Source: Planctomycetaceae bacterium
Lineage (GTDB): Bacteria > Planctomycetota > Planctomycetia > Planctomycetales > Planctomycetaceae
Length of the DNA stretch: 50,361 bases
Direction: 5' to 3'
Assembly (NCBI GenBank): GCA_900299185.1
Contig: OMIV01000265.1
Location: 1-50,361, forward strand
Shown in pieces: positions 39,101 through 46,895 of this stretch (position 1 is its first letter; every line of letters begins with the position of its first letter). The position numbers were made by a program, and so were the translations under genes. Below the pieces are notes generated by a model, which was given only the letters and a program-made list of their open reading frames with translations, was not told where the DNA came from and did not search any database.

Positions 39101-39762
39101 GCCAACGTTGAATCGGCATCGCGAGCCTGCTGCTGAGCGAACTCGGTCAACAAATAAATGTTCTGCGGCGCGAGCGAGTAGGCTCGCTTCAAGAAGGTCT
39201 TGCCCTTGGCAATCAACGCTTCGTCGTTGGACTCTTTAGCGACCGAGTACAGCTCGAAGGCAATCGCGGGATCTTGAGGAGCAGCTTGAGCCGCAAGCTC
39301 CAATTCATTGATCGCTCGCGGTGCCTCATTCACTAGCTTGGCGAAGCGAGCAGCCAACACTCGTGTGTCATCGCTGCCTGGAAATCGCTCGACCAACGTC
39401 AGCACCGCCGACTCAGCTCGCTCTACCAAACGCCGTTGATCTTCGGGCGTTGCGTCGGACTTGCGGTTCTCGGCCTGAGCCGCCAGCAAGCGCGTGACAG
39501 CGAGATTCTGAAATCCCATGCGATCAGACGGAACGACCTCTGCCAGTTGCTCTGACAACGCATCTGCTTGGCCAAAGTCGAGGTTCTCCAAATGAGCAAC
39601 GCTGAGGTTCTGCAGCGCTGCGATCTCCAACGGGCTCGCCACATGCGGCGGCGGGTTCTTGATCCGAGTGAGCCACAAATAAAGCCCAAATCCAAACAGC
39701 ACGACCAACATCGTCGGGCGTTGAAACATCGACTTGGGACGCGGCGAATCAGAGTATTCCAT
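36139..39762 (-). CDS. Membrane-anchored TPR / FG-GAP (VCBS) / ASPIC-UnbV protein
   Basis: A 1207-residue protein, probably facing the periplasm or cell surface. A membrane anchor lies at about 15-34 (PTMLVVLFGFGLYLWL). A helical TPR-like region spans about 45-310. FG-GAP/VCBS beta-propeller repeats from about 350 to 690 carry several calcium-type Asp loops ('ADFNLDGKVDL', 'IDFDHDGDLDLVV', 'WDYDNDGIRDLLV', 'DIDGDGDLDVLV'). An ASPIC/UnbV (CRTAC1-like) part follows from about 705 ('GVGSLIELKSGA...VTRQWTHFGLG', 'LRVLWTNGVPENF'). The remaining ~400 residues are beta-rich and unassigned. Such proteins are common in planctomycetes; the function is unknown, with polymer binding or adhesion likely. 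Confidence 0.85.
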   Translation of the reverse strand: MEYSDSPRPKSMFQRPTMLVVLFGFGLYLWLTRIKNPPPHVASPLEIAALQNLSVAHLENLDFGQADALSEQLAEVVPSDRMGFQNLAVTRLLAAQAENRKSDATPEDQRRLVERAESAVLTLVERFPGSDDTRVLAARFAKLVNEAPRAINELELAAQAAPQDPAIAFELYSVAKESNDEALIAKGKTFLKRAYSLAPQNIYLLTEFAQQQARDADSTLAETLINAKTVLAPFVEKVKKFVRIDLTEHIDNTLKALAEAKADKDWGPIRANVAILVNILRPEVARQLDEKRVAKHLLEYVVYDFSAAYYATNKTAALSLPDSIPVKLSQSNVELPGGGASDVRDVRLADFNLDGKVDLCLLSSNALTVFGPGAEKAWVEVATQKLADGTRGAAYFDMDRDRNTLANFKTADGGEVADSSLDVVTWGEGGIQVWKNGPGKDGRRELTLMPQAEAFNAIKDVLTALPIDFDHDGDLDLVVSAKSGMSLWINRDDFTFGDVTAYSALPAADLGIKQMIAVDWNRNVSIDVVCLGENGAGLLENVLHGQFRWQPFAEDAAKFKNATSMALIDADSNFSWDLVLGGAKSVEYVRTTNPDGGVTKIVGQRPIVEAAKGGVLVWDYDNDGIRDLLVWSGAKLQTLRGGPLAEFTLAVEFERDASIVAVDTEDIDGDGDLDVLVATAKNISVVTNDGGNANKSLRLPIRAEDAKEAQRPNERVNILGVGSLIELKSGASYVPQVVTRQWTHFGLGKKEKADALRVLWTNGVPENFIEPKPGQTVGMQQKLKGSCPYLYTWDGERMAFFTDCLWAAPVGLQFAEGVLAPTRDWEFLKIDGDRLKAKNGEYLLSLTEELWEIGYIDSVRLLAIDHPADVEIFSNEKVGPSDLAEFQVHTVKSPKTPLAAVDQRGRDVLPLLSKRDDQYVRAFDRRIKQGLTEPHHVELSLGDLKGSKQIKLFLTGWMKPTDTSLNIAISQRPDLEATQPPSIWMPDAKGEWQQVRPFMGFPGGKTKTIVVNLSDAFLTNDYRVRIATTMELYWDQIFFTVDEAPVEVRSTEQPLVAAELRYRGFSMQSPHPQFGPERYDYSQLAPLTSWPPLDGRLTGYGRVTDLVTAQDNRQVTLGAGDELQLRFKATADLPNGWKRDYILHNVGWDKDADLNTVYGQTIDPLPYVGMQGYPDPEGTPNYAPRPFASQVREQSRKEFWRKFFTTE

Positions 39763-40401
39763 GAAGCAATCCGATGGTCAGGACGTGTTTTGATTTGAGA
39801 TGCCGGGACGAGTGAGGAGCAAGGCGTCGCGCGCCGAGTACGAAACTGAAACGAACGCGCGCTGAGAAATCTATTGGAACGAAGTCTCTCTCACCGAGGA
39901 AGCCGGTTCGTCTGCCGTTCTGTTGATCGCGTTAGGTGATGCGAGTCGCGGAGCGACTCGCCTACGTAGTTCAGTCGCTCCGCGACTGAGACTGGCAACC
40001 CGAAGCCTTCACTTTGAAGACGCACAAGGAGCGTATCTGAGTGGCCGAAGTCGGGACTTCATCCATGCGTCTTGGGCTTGTTCGAACAAGTGCGAATCGA
40101 GTGTGGCGCGGACCGAGATGGAATCCCATGGCGATCAGCTAAGAGACGAACATTGGCCACAGAACGCACCATCGCGAGCATGGCCCCTGCTTCACGATGA
40201 GACGCCCTCAGACTAAGAATCGCTGTAGCCGAGATCGTCAGATTTCGAATCGCTCAAAGCTCTGAACTCGCGCGATTTCCGCGACATCGTGCGTTGCTGA
40301 ACGAATCCCCGCCGAGCCGGTTGTTGTTTGAAGAAGCAACTGTTCGGTCGCGGTTGGGCAGCTTCAAGTTTTCCGTACTTGCCGAAGAGGTCTCTGACTC
40401 C
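39763..40401. other. Divergent intergenic region with dispersed repeat
   Basis: 639 bases between two very large divergent genes. It contains repeat copy 2 (39935-39996). Short frames on either strand have no recognisable content. Promoters for both flanking genes must lie here, but no convincing boxes were identified. Confidence 0.4.
39935..39996. repeat. 62-bp double-hairpin intergenic repeat, copy 2
   Basis: The same unit as 7052-7113 with 56 of 62 bases identical and no gaps. Both stems are perfect here: GCGAGTCGC (39941-39949)/GCGACTCGC (39953-39961) and CAGTCGC (39972-39978)/GCGACTG (39982-39988), each with a three-base loop. Confidence 0.8.
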
Positions 40402-43400
40402 ATGCGTTTCCATCATCTTGTGCCCCTCGTTCTGTGCTCGTGGCTGAGCATTCTTTGTTCGCCTGCGGCGTTTGCTCAGAAGTGTTTGGCTCCGGACTTT
40501 AAGGTCGAGCTGCTGTATTCGGTGCCGGAGATTGAGCATCCCTCGGTCGTGGCTTGTGATGACGAGGGCAATCTCTTCGTGGGCGAAGACCCGATGGATA
40601 TGCGCGGGCCGACGAAGACTGAGTTCGATCGCGTGCTGTTCATCAAGTTTGGTCCCGACGGCAAGCCGATTCGCAAGACGGTGTTCTGCGACAAGCTCTC
40701 GGCGGTGTTCGGGCTCATTTGGCATGACGGAGCTTTGTATGTCATGCACGCGCCGCACTACTCGGTCTTTCGAGATACCGATGGAGATGGCGTGGCTGAC
40801 GAACGGAAGGACCTGGCTGATGGCTTCGGACCACCGGCGGGCGTTTATGGCTTCAACGATCACATCGTGACTGGCACGCGGCTCGGGCTGGATGGCCGCG
40901 TCTATGTCAGCGTTGGCGACAAGGGCGTGCCCAAGGCGGTCGGGGCCGATGGATCGGCCATTACGCTCGAAGGCGGCGGCGTCATTCGTATGAAGCTGGA
41001 TGGCACTCAATTGGAAGTGGTGTCATCTGGCACCAGGAATCATCTCGATGTGGCGATGGACTCGCTCGACAACATCTTCAGTTACGACAACACCGACGAC
41101 GGTCTCGGTTGGTGGACTCGATTCACGCATCACGTGCCGACGGGCTACTACGGTTACCCCTATGACTATTTGAAGAAGGACGGCGGCGGGCAGTCAGTCA
41201 ACCTGCGGCGACATCTCCCTCGTCTCAGTGAGCACGGCGGCGGGTCACCCGTTGGAGCGGCTTGCTATCGAGAGGCCGCGTGGCCTGCGACGTATGTCGA
41301 TAGCCCGTTCTTCTGCGAGTGGGGCAAGCAAAAGGTGCAGCGTTTCAAGCTCAAGAAGAAGGGTGCATCGTTCGAAGCCGAGATAGAAGACTTCTTGGTG
41401 AAGGATGACAGCAGCGAGCCCTTCCGACCGCTCGATCTCACCTTCAGTCCCGACGGCAAGCACATGTACTTGGCCGACTGGAACTACAACGGCTGGGTCA
41501 ATCCGGCTGTCAAAGGTCGGCTTTATCGAGTGACCTATGTCGGCAACGAGCCGGCAGCGAACAACGAACCGCCGCGTGCAACTAAGAACGCGAGCATCGA
41601 CCAGCTCGTCGCGTCGCTCGGTCATCCGTCTCACGCCGAACGCATGCAGGCGCAATTCGCGATCGCCAAGCAACCGGCGAATGTTGCGGTGCCTGCGCTG
41701 CGACGAGTCATCACAACTCAGGACTCGGCACCACGAGCCAAGGTGCATGCCATCTGGGCCATGCACGCGATCGCGACCGCGAATCCGAATGCTCCTCTAC
41801 CCGCCGATTTGCATTGGGATGAAGCGTTGAAGGACGCCGATGCCAGCGTGCGAGCGCAGGCAGTGCGTGCCATCGGGATGGGACGCGGAGACGCTTACAA
41901 ACTGCATGCGTTGCTGAGTGACTCAGACCCGACCGTGCGACTGCAAACGGCCGTGGCCATCGGTCGATACGGCAATCGTCAGCTCGATGCAAAGTGGAAG
42001 AGTACCGACTCCGGGCAACCGGGCGTCGTAGTGCCGCGAGAGTCAGAGACGGAGTTGAGCGAGCTGCAGCATGGCTGCGAAGACTGCGCGATCGTCTTGG
42101 CCAAGTCCTTGGGAGACGATGACGAGTACGTCCAACATGCGGTCATCCAAGCGCTGCGTGTCATCAATCATTGGTTGGATTTCGACAGCGCGTTGACGTC
42201 CGAGAACCCGCCCATTCGAGCTGCAGCAATTCTGACACTGACCGGCGTCTATGACGAAGACGCCGTCAAAGGACTGCGCGACGTGGCGTTGAATGGCTCG
42301 AACGAAGATCGGGCTCGCGCCATCGAAGGGCTCGCTGAAGTGCATCGCCGTGCGGCTCCGTATGTCAAAGGTTGGTGGGGCACTCGACCGGCTGCCGGCA
42401 AACCCGTGCGTCCGAAGAATCAAGACTGGTCGGGCACTTCGACCGTCGCAGCCAATCTGCGAGCGGTGATGGAAGGCAACTCGCCAGTCGAAGCGAAGCT
42501 GGCAGTCATCAAAGCGTGGCGCGACGTGAATGATCCCGCCGCGTTACCGTCGCTCAGATCGTTGGCTCAAGCGACCGACAAACCAGAGCTCGCTCTGCCA
42601 GCCGTCGTGACACTGGCCACTCTGAAAGACAAAGACTCGATGCCGCTGTTTGCCAAGATCGCCAGCGACGACAAATGCTCGGACGAGCTGCGTCGCGAAG
42701 CCGTGAAAGGCATCAGCGAAATCGGTTCGCCGCAAGCTGTAAAACAGCTGATCGAGATCGTCTCGGATGCGAAGACATCAACCGAGCTTGTCAGCCTGAC
42801 GCTGGAAGCGCTCGGTAAGTTGAAGAACGCCGAAGCCGCATCGGTCATCGAGAAACGATTGGACGATCCGAAGCCTGCCGTTCGCATCGCAGCCATTGAA
42901 GCTTTTGGTGCGGTACGTGGAGCGGACTCGGCGACTCGCGTTGCCGAACTGTTGAAGGACTCCGACGTCAGCGTGAAGAAGGCGGCGCTCAAAGAGTTGG
43001 GCCGCAGCTTGGGTGTCTTGCCAATCTCGACCGGCAAGAAGAACGAGAAAGTCAAACTGCCCAAAGACAAGCAGGGCTCGGTGCAAGAAGACACGCGCTC
43101 GACGTTGGTGTCCGCGATTGTGCTGGTTGCCAATGACCCGGCGGTGAAGTTCGAAGCCCAACTCGCGCTCGCTCAGATTGTCGATCGTCGAGCCTTGGGG
43201 CTGTACCTGGATGGGCTCGCCAGTCCCAATCCCGAACTGCGAAACACGTGCCTGAATGCGTTGACGGCTCTGCGTCCTCAAATCGGCGACGACATTTTGG
43301 CGCTGCATCAACGCAATGAACTGCCCGCCAAGGTGCGAGGCTCCTTGCAGCAAGTCTTCTCGGCTCCGGCTCCGCTATTGAAGTGGAACTTCTTGGGTTC

Positions 43401-44349
43401 GTTCCCCAAGGCCGCTAAAGACCAGTTGCCCTCATTCGATCGGACTCAAGCACCTGACCTCTCGACGCTGCATCATGCCGGTGAGCGAGCCGTCAAATGG
43501 AAGAGCATTGAAGTCACGGACAAAGACGGTCACTTCGATTTGATGAAGTTCGTGGATGGGCTGAAGAACGACGTCTGGGCTTTTGCTTACACAACGGTCG
43601 AATCCGACATCGAAGGACCGCGCAGCTTTGTGGTTGGCAGCGATGATCAAATCACCGTCCACATCAATGGCGAGAAGGTCTACGAATTCACCGGCAATCG
43701 AGGCTGGAGCAACAACTCGGGTTCGTTTACCGCAACTCTCAAAGCCGGAGCCAATCACATCTGGTTGCAACTCGGCAATGACGGAGCCGGCTTTGACTTC
43801 TCGGTGGGGATGAGCGGTCGCGATGCGAAGTACGCATTCCTCTTTGAGAACGCCGCACCGACGCTCGATATCGGTTCGTTCCGCGACTTCGCGATGAAGA
43901 AGCCCGGCAACGCGACCAAGGGAAAGTCGATCTTCGACAATCCTCAAGGAGTCGGCTGCATCAAGTGCCACGCCGTCAGCGGTACGGGCGGCAAAGTGGG
44001 ACCGGACCTCGTCGGCATTGGTGCTCGGTATCCCAAGGACGAATTGATTCGATCGATCCTGGAGCCAAGTGCTCGCATCGCCAACGGCTTCGATACTGGC
44101 ATCGTCGAGACCAAAGACGGCAAGGTCATTACGGGCGTGCTGAAGATCGACAGTCCCGAAGCCGTCGAATTGCTGACGGTCGACGGCAAGACGATTCGCA
44201 TCCCCGCTGACGACATCGAAGAGAAAACTCGCAGCCCGCTCTCGACGATGCCCAACGGTCTAAAGGATGGCCTCACCCTGCAAGACTTCGCCGACATCGT
44301 CGCGTACTTGGAGAGCCTTAAGCAGAGTGCCGAGAAGCCTCAGCCGTAA
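40402..44349 (+). CDS. PVC-type membrane-bound dehydrogenase with HEAT repeats and CxxCH heme domain
   Basis: A 1315-residue exported protein. A Sec signal (1-25, 'LCSPAAFAQ') is followed by a sorbosone/glucose-dehydrogenase-like beta-propeller (about 30-380: 'PSVVACDDEGNLFVGED', 'NHLDVAMDSLDNIFSYDN', 'DLTFSPDGKHMYLADWNYNGW'). HEAT repeats run about 395-960, then a jelly-roll, carbohydrate-binding-like part (about 1020-1140: 'SFVVGSDDQITVHINGEKVYEF'). The C-terminal cytochrome c domain has C1186-IKC-H1190 and a probable distal Met in 'PLSTMPNGL'. This is the planctomycete-enriched 'membrane-bound dehydrogenase / PVC heme-binding' family, thought to oxidise sugars or related compounds. ATG 40402 starts the signal peptide; the 36-codon upstream extension is rejected. 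Confidence 0.92.
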   Translation: MRFHHLVPLVLCSWLSILCSPAAFAQKCLAPDFKVELLYSVPEIEHPSVVACDDEGNLFVGEDPMDMRGPTKTEFDRVLFIKFGPDGKPIRKTVFCDKLSAVFGLIWHDGALYVMHAPHYSVFRDTDGDGVADERKDLADGFGPPAGVYGFNDHIVTGTRLGLDGRVYVSVGDKGVPKAVGADGSAITLEGGGVIRMKLDGTQLEVVSSGTRNHLDVAMDSLDNIFSYDNTDDGLGWWTRFTHHVPTGYYGYPYDYLKKDGGGQSVNLRRHLPRLSEHGGGSPVGAACYREAAWPATYVDSPFFCEWGKQKVQRFKLKKKGASFEAEIEDFLVKDDSSEPFRPLDLTFSPDGKHMYLADWNYNGWVNPAVKGRLYRVTYVGNEPAANNEPPRATKNASIDQLVASLGHPSHAERMQAQFAIAKQPANVAVPALRRVITTQDSAPRAKVHAIWAMHAIATANPNAPLPADLHWDEALKDADASVRAQAVRAIGMGRGDAYKLHALLSDSDPTVRLQTAVAIGRYGNRQLDAKWKSTDSGQPGVVVPRESETELSELQHGCEDCAIVLAKSLGDDDEYVQHAVIQALRVINHWLDFDSALTSENPPIRAAAILTLTGVYDEDAVKGLRDVALNGSNEDRARAIEGLAEVHRRAAPYVKGWWGTRPAAGKPVRPKNQDWSGTSTVAANLRAVMEGNSPVEAKLAVIKAWRDVNDPAALPSLRSLAQATDKPELALPAVVTLATLKDKDSMPLFAKIASDDKCSDELRREAVKGISEIGSPQAVKQLIEIVSDAKTSTELVSLTLEALGKLKNAEAASVIEKRLDDPKPAVRIAAIEAFGAVRGADSATRVAELLKDSDVSVKKAALKELGRSLGVLPISTGKKNEKVKLPKDKQGSVQEDTRSTLVSAIVLVANDPAVKFEAQLALAQIVDRRALGLYLDGLASPNPELRNTCLNALTALRPQIGDDILALHQRNELPAKVRGSLQQVFSAPAPLLKWNFLGSFPKAAKDQLPSFDRTQAPDLSTLHHAGERAVKWKSIEVTDKDGHFDLMKFVDGLKNDVWAFAYTTVESDIEGPRSFVVGSDDQITVHINGEKVYEFTGNRGWSNNSGSFTATLKAGANHIWLQLGNDGAGFDFSVGMSGRDAKYAFLFENAAPTLDIGSFRDFAMKKPGNATKGKSIFDNPQGVGCIKCHAVSGTGGKVGPDLVGIGARYPKDELIRSILEPSARIANGFDTGIVETKDGKVITGVLKIDSPEAVELLTVDGKTIRIPADDIEEKTRSPLSTMPNGLKDGLTLQDFADIVAYLESLKQSAEKPQP

Positions 44350-44680
44350 GCCGCCTGGCGAAGAGATCATGAGCCTGCAGGAGCCGCCGCCCATTCGCGT
44401 CGGCGACTCCTGGAAGCTGCGGCCTATCAATTTGGCTCACTCAATGCGCAGCATCAGCCCGTTTCGAAGCGATATTGACCCTCTTTTTCCGAGCGTCTTA
44501 TCTTCCCGCCCTTCACTCGATTCTTGAGCCACCTCGCGCCTGCTGGGTGGGGCCTGAATCACTGCGTTGTCGCTTCCTCTGACAACGCATATTCGCCGTT
44601 CGGCGTCCTGTCTGAATCCTGCCTCATCGCCATTTCGGCTCCTTCCCCTCGTCCGCACTTCTCCGCACGAAAGTCATGCC
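44350..44680. other. Intergenic region with two hairpins before the FlgI-like gene
   Basis: A perfect 9-bp stem TGCGTTGTC (44563-44571)/GACAACGCA (44581-44589) is followed within 5 bases by a tight CGCC-GTTC-GGCG hairpin (44594-44605), about 75 bases ahead of the next ATG. No U-tract is present. They could end the upstream transcript or form a structured leader. No gene was seen. Confidence 0.35.
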
Positions 44681-46648
44681 ATGTTCGTCCGCTTGAGCTT
44701 TCCAAAAGCAAGCCGGTCTTCGTTGGCTCTTTCCGTCATGTTGGCCGTGTTAGTCATCGGTCCGTTAAGCGGATGTCAGGGACTGGGCCTCAAAGGCGGG
44801 GACTGGTTCAAGAACCCGTTCGCCAAAAAGAAGAGCGCGACACGGTCTCAAAGTCCTGAAAAAGACGAGGACGACGACTTCGGAGACTCTGGCACCAAAG
44901 TCAAAACCCCGTTGGTCGGGGACTACACCACGTTCGCTGGCTTGCATGGCGTGGTGCTGCAAGGAGTCGGCTTGGTTGTCGGCTTAAATGGAACCGGCGG
45001 AGATCCTCCTCCCGGTGCGTATCGCGAAGCTCTTTTGGATGACCTTAAGCGTCGCGAAGTGCGACGTCCCAATGAACTCATTTCGTCGCCCGACACGGCT
45101 ATGGTCGTGGTCACGGCGATTCTGCCGCCGCTCATTCACAAGGGCGAACACTTCGATGTGGAAGTCCGTGTCGAGGGTGAAGGAGCTAGAAGTCTCAACG
45201 GCGGTTACTTAATGGAGACGATCCTCAGCGAAACCACGGTCGTGGCCGGACAAGGCCAAATGAAAGGCCATGTCGTCGCTAAGGCCAAAGGCCCGGTACT
45301 TGTTTCTACAGGCGAAGGTCGCAACGAAGACAAGGCCGGTGTGCTGCTTCGAGGCAAGGTGCTGGGCGGTGCTCGCTGCTTGATCGACCGTGATATGTCG
45401 ATCTATCTCAAGAGCGACTTCCGCAACTTCCGTAACGTGACTCGTATCGCCGACCGCATCGGCCAGCGTTTCTTTTCTTACAACGAGCACGGCACGCGCG
45501 AGCCTTTGTCAAAGGCGCAAACCGATCAACGCATCAATCTGAAGGTCCATCCGCGCTACAAAGAGAATGATGCTCGTTATCGAAACGTCATCGGGCATAT
45601 CGCCTTCCGCGAGACGCCGGTCGAACAGCGAGTCCGCATGCAACGTCTCGAACGCGAGCTGCTCACGCCCGAGAAATCAGAACGAGCAGCTCTGCAACTC
45701 GAAGCCATTGGCAATGACGCCATTCCGATTCTGAAGTCGGGCATCAAGAGCACTCATTTGGAGTGTCGGTTCCACTCGGCTGTGGCCTTGGCGTACCTCG
45801 AAGACTCCGACGGTCTCGATGTGTTGAAGGAAGCGGCTCTGAAGGAACGAGCCTTCCGCGTCTTCTGCTTTGCGGCCATGTCGGCACTGGATGATCCGCG
45901 AGCCCACATTGTGCTTCGCGAATTGATGAGTGCTCAGCCGGTCGAGAACAAGAAAGAGTACGACAGCGCTGAAACTCGTTACGGAGCCTTCCGAGCGTTG
46001 TGGACGCTGGACCCGAACGATCCCTTCATTGCTGGCGAACACATTCAAGACGAGTTCTGGCTGCATCCTTTGCACACAACAGGCAGCCCGATCGTGCATA
46101 TCACGCATCGCAAGCGAAACGAAATCGTCCTCTTCGGCCACGATCAAGAATTCATCACGCCGCTGGCTCTGCGAGCTGGCAATCACATCATGGTCACCTG
46201 CAGTCCCGGCAGCGAATACATCACCGTCAGCCGGTTTGCAGTGGGCGAGAAAGACAAGCAGATCAAGACGTCGCGTCGCATTGATGAAGTGCTGCGAGTC
46301 TGTGCCAAGCTCGGTGCCAGCTATCCCGACGTTGCTCAATTGCTGGTGCAAGCCGATCGACAACACAACTTGCCAGGTCGATTCGAAATCGACGCACTGC
46401 CTCGCGCGGGTCGCGTCTATTACCGAGACTCTGACAACAAGAACGAAACTCGAATTGGTCGACCGACTCAAGCCCCCACCATGTTCCAACAGACGATTCC
46501 CGAAGGCGTAGAAGGCGACGGCGAGGAATCCGAGTCGGAAGCATCCAAGGACAACTCTGGTCGAGCTTCGTTGGTCGATGCTCGGGCCGAGAAACCAGCA
46601 GCCAAGAAGGGCATCAACTGGTGGCCCTTCGGCAAGAAGGATGAGTAA
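44681..46648 (+). CDS. Lipoprotein with FlgI-like domain fused to HEAT-like repeats
   Basis: A 655-residue predicted lipoprotein with lipobox LSGC (Cys32). A basic/acidic linker precedes a domain of about 80-330 that matches FlgI blocks: 'GVVLQGVGLVVGLNGTGGD', 'AMVVVTAILPPLIHKGEHFDVEV', 'ARSLNGGYLMETIL' and 'INLKVHPRYKENDARYRNVI'. Next come HEAT-like helical pairs (about 345-445: 'AIPILKSGIKSTHLECRFHSAVALAYLEDSDGLDVL'), then a beta-rich part and a Lys/acidic tail. It is not in the flagellar operon and is unlikely to form a normal P-ring. It may form a related periplasmic or outer-membrane ring or scaffold (inference). ATG 44681 begins the signal peptide. smc follows 247 bases downstream on the same strand. 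Confidence 0.8.
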   Translation: MFVRLSFPKASRSSLALSVMLAVLVIGPLSGCQGLGLKGGDWFKNPFAKKKSATRSQSPEKDEDDDFGDSGTKVKTPLVGDYTTFAGLHGVVLQGVGLVVGLNGTGGDPPPGAYREALLDDLKRREVRRPNELISSPDTAMVVVTAILPPLIHKGEHFDVEVRVEGEGARSLNGGYLMETILSETTVVAGQGQMKGHVVAKAKGPVLVSTGEGRNEDKAGVLLRGKVLGGARCLIDRDMSIYLKSDFRNFRNVTRIADRIGQRFFSYNEHGTREPLSKAQTDQRINLKVHPRYKENDARYRNVIGHIAFRETPVEQRVRMQRLERELLTPEKSERAALQLEAIGNDAIPILKSGIKSTHLECRFHSAVALAYLEDSDGLDVLKEAALKERAFRVFCFAAMSALDDPRAHIVLRELMSAQPVENKKEYDSAETRYGAFRALWTLDPNDPFIAGEHIQDEFWLHPLHTTGSPIVHITHRKRNEIVLFGHDQEFITPLALRAGNHIMVTCSPGSEYITVSRFAVGEKDKQIKTSRRIDEVLRVCAKLGASYPDVAQLLVQADRQHNLPGRFEIDALPRAGRVYYRDSDNKNETRIGRPTQAPTMFQQTIPEGVEGDGEESESEASKDNSGRASLVDARAEKPAAKKGINWWPFGKKDE

Positions 46649-46676
46649 GACGGCTTACAGCCACTCCCTCTAACAA

Positions 46677-46704
46677 ACCCGATGCACCCAGTGGTGAGTC
46701 GGGT
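46677..46704 (+). terminator. Weak hairpin after the FlgI-like gene
   Basis: Outer stem ACCCGA (46677-46682)/TCGGGT (46699-46704) and inner stem CACC (46685-46688)/GGTG (46693-46696) with loop CAGT. There is a small internal bulge and no T-tract. Confidence 0.25.
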
Positions 46705-46895
46705 GTGTCTCCCCAAGCGAACTCTGCGTCGAACCCTGCTGACAGCCACCAACTCTTACTCACCGCGTCTCTGAAGCTTGCTCGGCAATCCGTCTCATTC
46801 CCACACCACAAAACCATTGAACTCGAAGCAGGGCTTCGGTTCTTACGTCCCTTGGCGAGGCTTGGGGACGAATATTCCGAACTCAAGGTCCCTCC

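Noticed and set aside
39923-40216. A 97-codon plus-strand frame overlapping repeat copy 2
   Set aside because: It runs through the hairpin repeat, has no family resemblance and no ribosome binding site.
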